From Candidatus Bathyarchaeota archaeon (GTDB taxonomy: Archaea > Thermoproteota > Bathyarchaeia > Bathyarchaeales > DTEX01): a stretch of 64,000 bases of DNA. Position 1 is the stretch's first letter; each line of letters begins with the position of its first letter. The DNA lies in the NCBI GenBank assembly GCA_018397065.1, contig JAGTRI010000001.1, positions 1-64,000 of the forward strand. Direction: 5' to 3'. Position numbers and translations under genes: made by a program. Of the stretch, positions 16,966-25,598 are shown in pieces. The notes under the pieces are model-generated. The model saw only the letters and a list, made by a program, of their open reading frames with translations, was not told where the DNA came from and ran no database searches.

Positions 16966-17643
16966 ATGGAAGTCAACTTGATTAATTATACAAAAAACGG
17001 GATAGAAACAATTGCAAACGCAGTTAGAACAACAGGACCCTTTTTTAACCAAATGGATGACAGGAAACTGGTAAGATATATGGTGGAACATGATTATGGT
17101 TCAACACTAGAACATGTCTACTTCACTTTTGAGCTAAAAGACATCTCAATTGCCTTAACTAGAGAACTATTGGAACACAGAATTGCCTCTCACACCGCAA
17201 GATCAACTAGATACGTAAGTCAAGCAGACGAGATGCCCGTGTATATTCCCCCCGACATTAAGGGTTCTTTGAGAGAGAATGTAATGAAGCACATGGAGAA
17301 AACGCATGAATTATACAAGCAAATAGAAAAGGAAGTATCGAGAGAATCAGCCCGCTACGTTCTACCATTAGCTTTAAAATGCACGTATATATGGACAATC
17401 AACTGCCGCTCTTTACTTAATTTCTTGAGGTTAAGATTATGCAAAAACGCTGCTCCAGAAATCAGGTTAATGGCAACGAAAATAAAAGAAGAAGTCACCA
17501 AAATCTATCCTGAAATATTCGAAACAGTAGGATGCAGAGGTAGCCAATGGGGAATATGCCCAGAACCTAAAAACAGAAGCTGCGGAAAATACCCGACGAA
17601 AAAAGATATAATGCAACTTTATAATAAAAAAAGTAATGTATAA
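16966..17643 (+). CDS. thyX: FAD-dependent thymidylate synthase
   Basis: ThyX makes dTMP from dUMP with methylenetetrahydrofolate (or archaeal pterin), NADPH and FAD. The signature RHRxxSxNExSxRY appears as EHRIASHTARSTRY (about residues 72-85), with the final residues conserved and H/T/A replacements typical of diverged archaeal copies. NCRSLLNFLRLRLCKNAAPEIR is the conserved C-terminal helix contacting FAD and dUMP. It has 225 residues, a normal length. Single-gene transcription from the divergent promoter is likely. No thyA is seen in this window. Confidence 0.92.
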   Translation: MEVNLINYTKNGIETIANAVRTTGPFFNQMDDRKLVRYMVEHDYGSTLEHVYFTFELKDISIALTRELLEHRIASHTARSTRYVSQADEMPVYIPPDIKGSLRENVMKHMEKTHELYKQIEKEVSRESARYVLPLALKCTYIWTINCRSLLNFLRLRLCKNAAPEIRLMATKIKEEVTKIYPEIFETVGCRGSQWGICPEPKNRSCGKYPTKKDIMQLYNKKSNV

Positions 17644-17810
17644 TATTAGTATACATTTTTTTCATCAATTTTTTGTAATATTCCAAAAAACAGACAGAAA
17701 GCCATCACCATCCGAATTAATACTCTATTACTAGTTACGTTAATGGAATTTCAATTCTCAAATACGCAATATGGCGGGCCCGGAGGGATTTGAACCCCCG
17801 CCCTCAGGCT

Positions 17811-17829
17811 TTCTCCACCTAAGCTGGCT
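17811..17829 (-). other. tRNA-Arg intron 2, 19 nt at canonical position 37/38
   Basis: The intron reads AGCCAGCTTAGGTGGAGAA. The central helix pairs CTTC of the anticodon loop with GGAG of the intron (one T-G wobble), with bulges GG|A and AA|A, and an inner GCC/GGT stem capping an AGCTTA loop. This is the usual position for archaeal tRNA introns and the fold independently predicts the same splice sites. Confidence 0.88.
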
Positions 17830-17837
17830 CCGAAGGC

Positions 17838-17852
17838 TTGCGCGATTTTTCT
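17838..17852 (-). other. tRNA-Arg intron 1, 15 nt at noncanonical position 29/30
   Basis: The intron reads AGAAAAATCGCGCAA. It forms a bulge-helix-bulge: central helix GCGC (exon) with GCGC (intron), bulges AG|A and AA|G cut after the second base, and a 2-bp GA/TC inner stem with an AAAA loop. The cut sites predicted by this fold are exactly those needed for a perfect anticodon stem. The outer helix is weak, so the motif is of the relaxed type. Confidence 0.85.
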
Positions 17853-17950
17853 CTGCGCCATATCCAGCTAGGCTACGGGCCCAACATCTTTTGTTTTTTT
17901 AGAGGTTTTGGAAACATGGTTTTGGACATAAAAATGTGTTTGATTGGACG

Positions 17951-19264
17951 TTATTTGTTTTTTATTTTTTTGAGGTCACCATCGTATGAGGCTTTAAGAA
18001 TGCTTTTCATGTACTTGTCTATGTCTCCTTTGTCTACATCTAATGGCGTCGGCATGTTCTGCAATTTCATTTTGAGCTGAGGATCTTTTGCTGCTTCAAG
18101 CATCCTTTTGATATGCGATGTTGTTGCTCCTGCTTCTTTAAGGGTTGTTGGAAAGCCAAGTGACTTGTTAAAATCAATCATCGCCTTTGCTACGATTTCA
18201 CCTAGATTTCTACCTTCGAACCCTTCAAGATCAAGATTTTTTTCAATAAATCCTGCCTCTTGGAATATTGCGCCAAGGATCTTAAGTTGTTCTTGAATAT
18301 TTGATGAAAAGAACACCGTATAATACGGGTTAAGCACTGCGCATGCTCTGCCATGAGAAAGAACGTCCACAAGCGAGAAACTTCCGAGATGAGGACCGCT
18401 TGTGCCACCTATCATTATCGAATAGCCACCTAAGTCAGTTCCAAGTCCAAGTGCAACTCTTGCTTCAATGTCGTCTTTAAGTGCAGCCCTAAGATTTTTT
18501 ACAATTAACCTTATTCCAAGCGATGCCACGGTCTTTGATTTTTCAAAGTAATCTTTGCCAGTAGCGCCCATAAAAACCTCCCAACAATGTGCGATTCCGT
18601 CCATGGCTCCATCAAGAGTCAAGTTTTCTGGTGAACCAACCGTTACACCATAGTCAAATAGTGCCTTTTTAGGTGTAATTGCGTCGTCCACAATTAACTT
18701 CTTCTGACCCAACACGGGATCAGTTATGTTAGAGTATTTTGTCAAGTGCGCAGCAGAGCTTGAGGCAGCTTGAACCGCAATGACTGGTATAATGTCTTTG
18801 TTTGTGGCAGTTTTCATTTTAGTAACATTTCCCGTCCCGAAAAAGGGATCAACCGAACATGCGACACTCCAATCGACATTTAGTACCTTAGAAATTTCCG
18901 ACGGCTCAAAAACAGCCAAGAAGCTTGCAGCCTTGGCAGCATCAATTGTGCTTCCTCCTCCAAAAGCCACAATGCTGTCCGGTTTAAATCTGGCAACCTG
19001 AAATGTTATCCTATATAAGTCTTCACGTGGACAGTTTGGTCTTGCGCCTAAGACAGTGTTAAAGGATATGCCTGTTTTCTTTAGAGACTCTGAAATTTTT
19101 TGCATATGGCTCTGCGCCCATTTCGAACTGCTTCCCACCAAAAGTGCATTGTCACCAAAGGTTTTCGCCATCTCTCCAACTTCGTCGAGGATTTCTAATC
19201 CAAAGACGTAAGACTCTTTTTTCCATTCTCTCAGCAATTTTTTGGCTTCAACTTTTTCGTCCAT
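17951..19264 (-). CDS. Iron-containing alcohol dehydrogenase
   Basis: The 437-residue protein belongs to the Fe-dependent (group III) alcohol dehydrogenases, which interconvert alcohols and aldehydes or ketones with NAD(P)H. Visible are the nucleotide-binding VAFGGGSTIDAAKA (about 98-111), the metal-binding DGAMDGIAHCWE region, and a LSHGRACAVLNPYY segment with the third metal histidine. The order matches the family, though the extended length and VDPFFGTGN segment set it apart from well-known members. It lies 68 bases from tRNA-Arg. It could pair with AOR nearby in alcohol/aldehyde balance, an inference. Confidence 0.87.
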   Translation of the reverse strand: MDEKVEAKKLLREWKKESYVFGLEILDEVGEMAKTFGDNALLVGSSSKWAQSHMQKISESLKKTGISFNTVLGARPNCPREDLYRITFQVARFKPDSIVAFGGGSTIDAAKAASFLAVFEPSEISKVLNVDWSVACSVDPFFGTGNVTKMKTATNKDIIPVIAVQAASSSAAHLTKYSNITDPVLGQKKLIVDDAITPKKALFDYGVTVGSPENLTLDGAMDGIAHCWEVFMGATGKDYFEKSKTVASLGIRLIVKNLRAALKDDIEARVALGLGTDLGGYSIMIGGTSGPHLGSFSLVDVLSHGRACAVLNPYYTVFFSSNIQEQLKILGAIFQEAGFIEKNLDLEGFEGRNLGEIVAKAMIDFNKSLGFPTTLKEAGATTSHIKRMLEAAKDPQLKMKLQNMPTPLDVDKGDIDKYMKSILKASYDGDLKKIKNK

Positions 19265-19450
19265 ATTTTAAGAGTCCCTCCATGAGTATAATATCGTTTA
19301 CTAAATCTTTCAGCATGCAAATTCTTGATGTTCAACACTTATTTTTTCTATGCTTTTATCTATTTCCTTTTGTTTCAAACCCATTGATTTAGTCGAAAAC
19401 TTAAAAACCAACTTTCTACATCATAGGTGAATTAAAATTGTAAATGACTG

Positions 19451-20470
19451 GTGAAATCTTTGAACTTAACAAGCCGTAAGAAAATTTACGTGACAAGAGA
19501 ACTACTTCCAGAAGCAATGGAAATTCTTAAATCCAAATTCAAGATTGAGGTTTGGCATGGAGAAACGCCACCTCCAAAAAGCCTTTTGCTCGAAAAGGTA
19601 AAGGAAGTCGACGGCATCATATGCGTTTTAACAGAAAAGTTTGATAAGGAAGTTATTGAGGCTGCAGGCCCACAGCTTCGCGGAATTTGCCAAGTTGCTG
19701 TTGGCTTTGATAACATCGATGTTGAAGCTGCAACGAAAAAGGGTATCTATGTCACAAATACACCTGGGGTTTTAACTGAAACGACAGCTGACTTTGCTTT
19801 TGCCTTGCTTATGGCGACAGCTCGACGGGTGGCAGAAGCTGACAAGTATGTTAAGTCTGGGCAGTGGAACGTTCCTTGGGGGCTTACGATGCTTCTTGGA
19901 CAGGACGTTTATGGCAAAACAATTGGCATAATAGGCATCGGCAGAATTGGCTCAGCTGTTGCGAGACGAGCTAAAGGCTTCAACATGAGAATTCTGTATT
20001 ATGACGTTTTCCGTAATGAACAGATAGAGAAAGAATTGGGTGCCGAGTTTACGTCTTTAGAAAATCTTCTTAAAGAGTCTGACTTTGTGACAATTCACGT
20101 GCCGTTGATGCCTGAAACCTATCACCTAATGAACGAAGAAAGACTAAGGTTGATGAAGAGAACAGCCTGTCTCATTAACACGTCAAGAGGACCGGTTGTT
20201 GACGAAAAAGCCCTTTACAAAGCACTTAAAGAAAAATGGATCTGGGCTGCTGGATTAGATGTGTGGGAAAAAGAGCCAGTTGACCCCGATAATCCTTTGC
20301 TTAAACTGGATAACGTCACGGCAGCACCTCACATCGCAAGCGGAAGCATAGCTACAAGAACAAAAATGTCAGTGATGGCAGCAGAGAACATGATCGCCAT
20401 CTTAGAAGGACGCGTGCCTCCGAATCTTGTGAATAAGGAAGTTTTGAAGGTCAGGCCTCCGACGAAATAA
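19451..20470 (+). CDS. D-2-hydroxyacid dehydrogenase, glyoxylate/hydroxypyruvate reductase type
   Basis: The 339-residue protein matches archaeal glyoxylate reductase/glycerate dehydrogenase enzymes: QVAVGFDNIDVEAA, TNTPGVLTETTADFAF, the Rossmann GIIGIGRIGSAVA, INTSRGPVVDEKAL with the substrate Arg, a Glu in WEKEPV and the catalytic His in APHIASGS. It reduces 2-oxoacids such as glyoxylate or hydroxypyruvate with NAD(P)H. The GTG at 19451 gives MKSLNLTSRKKIYVTREL; a later start near KKIYVTREL is possible because an AGGTGA lies too far upstream. It is a single gene, convergent with AOR. Confidence 0.88.
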   Translation: MKSLNLTSRKKIYVTRELLPEAMEILKSKFKIEVWHGETPPPKSLLLEKVKEVDGIICVLTEKFDKEVIEAAGPQLRGICQVAVGFDNIDVEAATKKGIYVTNTPGVLTETTADFAFALLMATARRVAEADKYVKSGQWNVPWGLTMLLGQDVYGKTIGIIGIGRIGSAVARRAKGFNMRILYYDVFRNEQIEKELGAEFTSLENLLKESDFVTIHVPLMPETYHLMNEERLRLMKRTACLINTSRGPVVDEKALYKALKEKWIWAAGLDVWEKEPVDPDNPLLKLDNVTAAPHIASGSIATRTKMSVMAAENMIAILEGRVPPNLVNKEVLKVRPPTK

Positions 20471-20533
20471 AAATTTACTTTCATCTTTTTTAATTACTTC
20501 ACGTTAAACTGAAGATTTCTGAGACGGTTATTA

Positions 20534-22414
20534 CTATTTAGGAAGGTTTTTTCTTATTTCATCAAGTTTCACGTCAACATCTTGCAGTCCAAGCCTTCTA
20601 AGCTCAGTAGATAGTGGAACTCCATTTTCGTCCCAGCCTATGGCTTCGTAGTATTCCTTACGGTCTCTGTTAAGCCTCTCACGGTCAACTGCTTTACCCT
20701 TGTATGGACCAGCTCCCAGAGGTGTATACCACCGCAATGGCACATCGTCGTCTTTCAGTGGTACCCATTGCAGATCAGGTCCTCCTAACAGAAGAAGAGC
20801 CCTTTGAATGTGCAATATTCTTCGACCAACCGTTTCAATCCATTGTTTTTCCGTAATTCTCCAACCGGTAACAGCTTCTATGAAGGGCCAAAGCAAATCT
20901 TGTGCTTCTTTTTCGAAGAAGTTAAACCAACAGAACACTCCTGTATCATAAAGTAAAGATCTGAGTTCGCTGTTTCCGTGGTCCAAGGGAAATCTAGCCA
21001 CAGACGTGTGGTCTCCAGCCTGCACTGAACAGGCGTATGATTCATATCCTGGATAGTCTTCTTCGCTTCGAATGCCATGCGCGCCGATTGCTACTCCTTT
21101 CTCGGTAACGTCATAGAGTGAAACATCAACACCTTTCAGCTTACTTATTATAAGTGCTGCCCTATGGGTTCCCTCGGCTAGTATGTCGCCAATACCCTTT
21201 CGGTCAGCTATCATCTGAGCCAAGGTGGAAAAAGCCTTTGTGTTACCCCATTTCAGCTCAATGCCTTCAAAATCTTGTTTAGTTAAGATGCCTTTTTCGT
21301 AAAGCTCAGCTGCAAACCCGAGAACGTTCCCTGCTTGTATGCCACATAACCCAAGTTCGTCTATAAGCGCAGTTAAGTAGATGTTTTCCTCAGCACTAAA
21401 AATGCCCAAGTTTGTTCCAAGGTACGCTTGGTTTTCATAATCAGGGTTATCCGTAATAGAACCTTCAAAAGGACCTGACCTAATGACCGCAAGTTTCAAG
21501 CAAGATGTGGGACAACCAAAATCTGCCCAGTACCGTTTTACCCAGTATTTCTCAAATTCGTATGAACCGTAGCTTTCTTCATTGTGCCATTCTTCTTGCC
21601 AGTTTCTTACTGGTTCCGAACTTGTACGGGAGCCAACATCGTGACCTAAATTGCCTGTGCCCCAACGCCTAAAAACTATATTTCTAAAGTTGATTTCCAG
21701 AATCTTGTTAATCAGCATCAAAACCTTTTCCATGTATACAACGTCAGGTAAGGGTTCAGTTCCCTTCACCACGACCGCCTTCAAGTTTTTTGACCCCATA
21801 ACCCCTCCGTAGCCGCCATAGCCAGCTGCATGAGCCCATTTCGCTGCGACAACTGCTATTCTACTTCGTTTTTCACCTGCTGGCCCAATATACATGATTT
21901 GAGGTTCCTTCCATAAGCCGCGTCTTGGAAAACGACTTGAAAGTTCTTCTCTGCATTCTTTCACGAGTGTCTTAAGCGTTTCCTGACTTCCTTTTCCCCA
22001 AATGTGGTTTGCGGGTTTCAACTCCACTTCAGAGTCCTTTATGAAAAGGTAAACAGGTTTCTCGGCCTTTCCATAGAAAATGATTCCGTCGTAACCTGCG
22101 CATTTCAGCTCCACGGCGAATTCGCCTCCAACAGTTGAGCCTACTACTCCGTTGGATTGAGGAGACTTCCCTGAAACACAAAGCCTTGCGCCCGGAACGT
22201 AGCCAGTTAATGGTCCAGATAGCATAAGAAGCAAGTTTTCTGGTCCTAAAGGATCAGTTTGTTCCCAGTTTTTTCCAAGTTTGTCCCAGAGAATTTTTGT
22301 GGCTAATCCTCTTCCGCCAATGTATTGGCTAAGAATATCTTCGTTAAATCTTGTTTCTTTTATATTTTTGCTTGAAAGATCGACTTCAAGAAACTTTCCA
22401 GCGTACCCTTTCAT
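20534..22414 (-). CDS. Aldehyde:ferredoxin oxidoreductase family tungsten enzyme
   Basis: AOR enzymes oxidise aldehydes to acids in the cytosol using a tungsto- or molybdopterin and one [4Fe-4S] cluster. The 626 residues show the N-terminal KGYAGKFLEVDLSS, GPLTGYVPGARLCVSGKSP, VGSTVGGEFAVELKCAGYDGI and KWAHAAGYGGYGGVMGSKNLKA. The cluster motif, normally C-x2-C-x3-C, reads DFGCPTSC here, so the first Cys is Asp. The distal Cys appears in DTGVFCWF. It directly follows the ferredoxin gene with no gap, so the two make one operon and probably one complex. Substrate unknown. Confidence 0.9.
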   Translation of the reverse strand: MKGYAGKFLEVDLSSKNIKETRFNEDILSQYIGGRGLATKILWDKLGKNWEQTDPLGPENLLLMLSGPLTGYVPGARLCVSGKSPQSNGVVGSTVGGEFAVELKCAGYDGIIFYGKAEKPVYLFIKDSEVELKPANHIWGKGSQETLKTLVKECREELSSRFPRRGLWKEPQIMYIGPAGEKRSRIAVVAAKWAHAAGYGGYGGVMGSKNLKAVVVKGTEPLPDVVYMEKVLMLINKILEINFRNIVFRRWGTGNLGHDVGSRTSSEPVRNWQEEWHNEESYGSYEFEKYWVKRYWADFGCPTSCLKLAVIRSGPFEGSITDNPDYENQAYLGTNLGIFSAEENIYLTALIDELGLCGIQAGNVLGFAAELYEKGILTKQDFEGIELKWGNTKAFSTLAQMIADRKGIGDILAEGTHRAALIISKLKGVDVSLYDVTEKGVAIGAHGIRSEEDYPGYESYACSVQAGDHTSVARFPLDHGNSELRSLLYDTGVFCWFNFFEKEAQDLLWPFIEAVTGWRITEKQWIETVGRRILHIQRALLLLGGPDLQWVPLKDDDVPLRWYTPLGAGPYKGKAVDRERLNRDRKEYYEAIGWDENGVPLSTELRRLGLQDVDVKLDEIRKNLPK

Positions 22415-22951
22415 TTAAACGGATTCCCTCCATTTTTTGCCATAAATTTGTGAAGCAACATCTCTGGTAATGATTTCAGGTGTCTTAGCATATAGCTTGA
22501 AGGTATGTGTTTCAGATTTTTTAATTATCTCCAAAGCATTCCATCTTCCGGCAGCGCAGGCTTCGACGCATTTTGGTTTCCCATTGCACAAGTCACAAAT
22601 TACAACATAATTATCAGTTGGGTGAATGTACGGAATCTTGCCGGGACAAGCATCGATACATTTCCCGCAGGCTATACATGTTTCTTTGTCAACGATAACG
22701 GCTTCGGTTTGTTTGTTGATTGATAATGCTTTTGTTGGGCAGGCCTCCACGCAGGGATAATCGTGGCATTGCACGCAAAGGTGTGGGATCTCTACGCCTG
22801 GAAGAAGCATGAAAACCCTTATCCGTGAAGCCTCAGGCCATATTTTGCCTTCGTGGCTAAGTGAACAGACTATTTCGCATCTTCGGCAACCGCTGCATCT
22901 AAGATAGTCTCTAGCTATCCAAACACGTTCATTCTCTGACAACCCTTTCAC
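22415..22951 (-). CDS. Four-cluster ferredoxin, electron-transfer partner of AOR
   Basis: This 178-residue protein has the DmsB/HycB-type set of ferredoxin motifs: CSGCRRCEIVCS, CVQCHDYPCVEACP, CIACGKCIDACP and CDLCNGKPKCVEAC. Together these supply sixteen Cys for four [4Fe-4S] clusters. Such proteins carry electrons from AOR-like subunits to ferredoxin or other partners. The stop abuts the AOR start. The track begins at a GTG, but a GGTGA sits five bases before a TTG three codons in (22942), giving a start just before SENERVWIARD; I think that is the real start. Confidence 0.88.
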   Translation of the reverse strand: MKGLSENERVWIARDYLRCSGCRRCEIVCSLSHEGKIWPEASRIRVFMLLPGVEIPHLCVQCHDYPCVEACPTKALSINKQTEAVIVDKETCIACGKCIDACPGKIPYIHPTDNYVVICDLCNGKPKCVEACAAGRWNALEIIKKSETHTFKLYAKTPEIITRDVASQIYGKKWRESV

Positions 22952-23287
22952 CTGATATTTTTCTCACCGTTAAAACAATTTTTAATAATGTATTTAATTT
23001 AAATTATTTATATTTTATACATATTTTTCGTTTTATTATAAAGATGCAATGTCAGCTTTTTCGAGCCATATTCAAAATTTACGATATAAGGGTATTCGAT
23101 TATTAGAAAATCTTGTTAAAGGGCGACACTATAGGGGTACATGACATAAGTCCATAATTTCGTTCTCAACAATTAAACGTTAGAGATGAGAGGAGAATGT
23201 CTATATTTATATGGCATCTCAACTATTGTATGTCTGTTCTTATCTTTCGAATATTAATATATGCGAATTACAGGTTGATGTTTAAGT
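22952..23287. promoter_or_regulatory. Divergent promoter region between the AOR operon and AMP phosphorylase gene
   Basis: This 336-base gap is strongly AT rich. For the rightward gene, attaatatatgc at about 23252-23263 sits about 26 bases before the ATG at 23288, a spacing expected for a leaderless or nearly leaderless transcript. A second candidate, atatttatatgg, lies at about 23204-23215. For the leftward ferredoxin/AOR operon the A/T block at 22988-23035 (ttaatttaaattatttatatttta) is a plausible promoter. No ORF or RNA is supported here. Confidence 0.45.
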
Positions 23288-24832
23288 ATGAATCTTAGGA
23301 CAAAAATCTTGGGTTTAGAAGCTGGCGGAAAATTTATTGTCGTCCTTAACCGTGAGGACGCTGAGGACCTAAGTGTTTCCAGCCTAGAAAGAGTGAGGGT
23401 TCGAGGCCACGACAACGAAGTAATCGCAATTGTGAACATAGCGTCTATGCTCATCGTGAAGGGAACAGTCGGAATCTACGAGGAAGTTAAAAACAGTTTA
23501 GGCCTTAACGAAGGCGACGAAGTTGATGTTGAAATTGCGCCTTTGCCTTCATCTGTCTATTTTATACGTAATAAGCTGAACCGAAGAAAACTTACCTACA
23601 ACGAAATCAACGAGATAATACAAGATGTTATTAAGGGTAAACTCAGCGAGATTGAAATAGCATCATTTGTCACTGCGCTTCATGTTTTTGGGCTGGATTT
23701 GGATGAAGCAACAAGCCTTTCGATGGCGATGGTTAAAACTGGTAATATTTTAAAAATTAACAAACCCGTTATTGTCGACAAACATTCGATTGGTGGAGTT
23801 CCAGGAGACAAAACAACATTACTCGTTGTTCCAATTGTTGCAGCTGCTGGCTTAACAATACCCAAGTCTTCATCAAGAGCCATAACATCAGCTGCTGGCA
23901 CAGCAGACAGAGTAGAAGTTTTAATGCCCGTAAACCTTGAACTTAAAGAGATGCAAAGGGTCGTTGAAAAAACGAACGGCTGCATGGTTTGGGGAGGAAC
24001 CTTGAACCTTGCACCAGCAGACGATATATTTATAAGGGTTGAAAATCCGCTTTCGATTGATCCTCTTTTGTTGCCTTCAATAATGAGTAAGAAAAAAGCT
24101 GTGGGCGCTAACCTGATGGTTCTGGACATTCCTACAGGAAGAGGAACAAAAGTCAAAACCATTGGCGAAGCTGATCTTTTGGCAAAGGATTTTATGGAGC
24201 TAGGTCGACGCTTAGACATCAAAGTGCAATGCGCGGTGACATACGGCGAACAGCCAATTGGACACACAATTGGACCTGCATTGGAAGCTAGGGAAGCTTT
24301 AGCAGTTCTAACAGGCGAGGTTAAAGCTCCAGACTTAATTGACAAAGCAACCAACATAGCTGGCATACTGTTGGAAATGAGTGGAAAGAAAAATGGAAAA
24401 GAAACAGCCATGGAGATCTTGAGATCAGGCAAAGCAGAGAGAAAGATGCGTGAAATAATAGAAGCCCAAGGCGGAAATCCAAACATCAAAACCAAAGATA
24501 TACCTGTTGGAGACCAGACATATACGGTTCGTTCAGCGAAGGAAGGATACATACTCTGGATAAATAATGCGTCACTCGCTGAGGCTGCTAGGCTGGCTGG
24601 TGCACCCAAGGACAAGGGGGCTGGTATTTACCTTCATAAGAAAATCGGTGACAGAGTCAAAAAAGGCGACCCGCTACTTACAATTCACGCGGAGAGAGAC
24701 CTTAAACTGCAAAGAGCCTTAGATGGTCTTGAAAAGGCTGACGTTCTTGGCATAGGTGAACGCATGGATATGCTTATACATGAGGTAAGGGAACTTCCAG
24801 TTTCAAAAACCACATTTATGATCGAACGATGA
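23288..24832 (+). CDS. deoA: AMP phosphorylase (archaeal thymidine-phosphorylase-like)
   Basis: The 514-residue length with an extra N-terminal domain of about 85 residues (MNLRTKILGLEAGGKFIVVLN) is typical of archaeal AMP phosphorylase rather than bacterial DeoA. The phosphorylase core shows VDKHSIGGVPGDKTTLLVVP (phosphate/ribose site), PKSSSRAITSAAGTADRVEVL and GQPIGHTIGPALEA-like YGEQPIGHTIGPALEA. The enzyme converts AMP and phosphate to adenine and ribose-1,5-bisphosphate, feeding an isomerase and type III RuBisCO in the archaeal nucleotide salvage pathway. The latter two genes are not in this window. It is coupled to a HAD hydrolase 10 bases downstream. Confidence 0.92.
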   Translation: MNLRTKILGLEAGGKFIVVLNREDAEDLSVSSLERVRVRGHDNEVIAIVNIASMLIVKGTVGIYEEVKNSLGLNEGDEVDVEIAPLPSSVYFIRNKLNRRKLTYNEINEIIQDVIKGKLSEIEIASFVTALHVFGLDLDEATSLSMAMVKTGNILKINKPVIVDKHSIGGVPGDKTTLLVVPIVAAAGLTIPKSSSRAITSAAGTADRVEVLMPVNLELKEMQRVVEKTNGCMVWGGTLNLAPADDIFIRVENPLSIDPLLLPSIMSKKKAVGANLMVLDIPTGRGTKVKTIGEADLLAKDFMELGRRLDIKVQCAVTYGEQPIGHTIGPALEAREALAVLTGEVKAPDLIDKATNIAGILLEMSGKKNGKETAMEILRSGKAERKMREIIEAQGGNPNIKTKDIPVGDQTYTVRSAKEGYILWINNASLAEAARLAGAPKDKGAGIYLHKKIGDRVKKGDPLLTIHAERDLKLQRALDGLEKADVLGIGERMDMLIHEVRELPVSKTTFMIER

Positions 24833-24842
24833 TTGCGGGCAA

Positions 24843-25574
24843 GTGCGAGATTTGATTCGAGCGGTAACCTTTGACCTTTGGAACACGTTAATCGAAAACC
24901 GTGACTATACAATTCAGAGAACCAATTTTCTTTTGACAGCACTAAGGAAGATGGGGTACTCACTTACAAAAGATGATTTAACTGAAGCCTTTGTCTCGTC
25001 ATTAGATTACGTCTACAGGGTTTGGGAAACTGAAAATCACCGTTTTGTACCAAACACGGAAAGACTGGAATACATTCTTCAAAAGCTGCAAGCTAAGTTA
25101 CCTGAAGATCAAAAAAAGGAGGTAATCACGTATTTTGAAGAAGTAGCATTGAAAAATCCTCCGCCTTTAGTCAAAGAGGTAAAAGTAGTACTTGAGTCTC
25201 TAAGGCCAAGGTACCAAATGGCAATTATCAGCGACAGCGGATTTACGCCAGCGAGAATCCTCAGAAACATATTGCAAAAAAACGGTGTTTTAGATTTTTT
25301 TGTTACAACCGTTTTTTCCGATGAGGTTGGGTTTAACAAGCCTCATAAACTAATGTTTGAAAGAGTTTTTTTAAAGTTACCCGTTAAACCGTCAGAGGCT
25401 CTTCACATTGGTGACTTGCTACACACGGATGTTGCAGGAGCCAAAGCGTTTGGGATGAAGACTGTTTGGCTGAGAAGAGAAAAAGAAAGGGAAGTTGCAG
25501 AAGCCTTCAAGCCTGATTTCACTATTGAAAAAATAAGTGAAATCAACCAAATTCTTAACAATATTGGACAATAA
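24843..25574 (+). CDS. HAD superfamily hydrolase
   Basis: The protein has 243 residues. HAD motifs are VTFDLWNTLI (motif I; the second position is Trp-flanked rather than DxD, as in many sugar-phosphatases), ISDSG (motif II), KPHKLMF lysine (motif III) and IGDLLHTDVAGA (motif IV). A helical cap lies between motifs I and II. The GTG start follows the AMP phosphorylase stop by 10 bases, so the two are cotranscribed; a phosphatase of nucleoside or pentose phosphates is a reasonable inference. Substrate is unproven. Confidence 0.85.
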   Translation: MRDLIRAVTFDLWNTLIENRDYTIQRTNFLLTALRKMGYSLTKDDLTEAFVSSLDYVYRVWETENHRFVPNTERLEYILQKLQAKLPEDQKKEVITYFEEVALKNPPPLVKEVKVVLESLRPRYQMAIISDSGFTPARILRNILQKNGVLDFFVTTVFSDEVGFNKPHKLMFERVFLKLPVKPSEALHIGDLLHTDVAGAKAFGMKTVWLRREKEREVAEAFKPDFTIEKISEINQILNNIGQ

Positions 25575-25598
25575 GAAAAATCTATCTAAACAAACTGT

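Larger units (their letters stand above)
17772..17882 (-). tRNA. tRNA-Arg(UCG) interrupted by two introns
   Basis: Reading the minus strand, GGGCCCG pairs perfectly with CGGGCCC and an encoded CCA follows the G discriminator. The T arm is GGGGG-TTCAAAT-CCCTC. Joining 17882-17853, 17837-17830 and 17810-17772 gives a normal 77-nt tRNA whose anticodon arm is a perfect 5-bp stem, CAGGC-CTTCGGA-GCCTG, with anticodon TCG. The 111-nt gene therefore carries 34 extra bases, in two introns of 15 and 19 nt (listed separately). Without removing both pieces no anticodon stem forms. Acceptor and anticodon loop match archaeal tRNA-Arg. Confidence 0.92.

Noticed and set aside
17772-17882. tRNA-Arg as a type II tRNA with a long variable arm
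   Set aside because: A CTTAGG/CCTGAG hairpin can be drawn, but then no anticodon stem forms; two-intron removal gives a perfect standard tRNA.
23680-24615. 311-codon leftward ORF
   Set aside because: It lies entirely inside the well-conserved AMP phosphorylase gene and has no recognisable motif.
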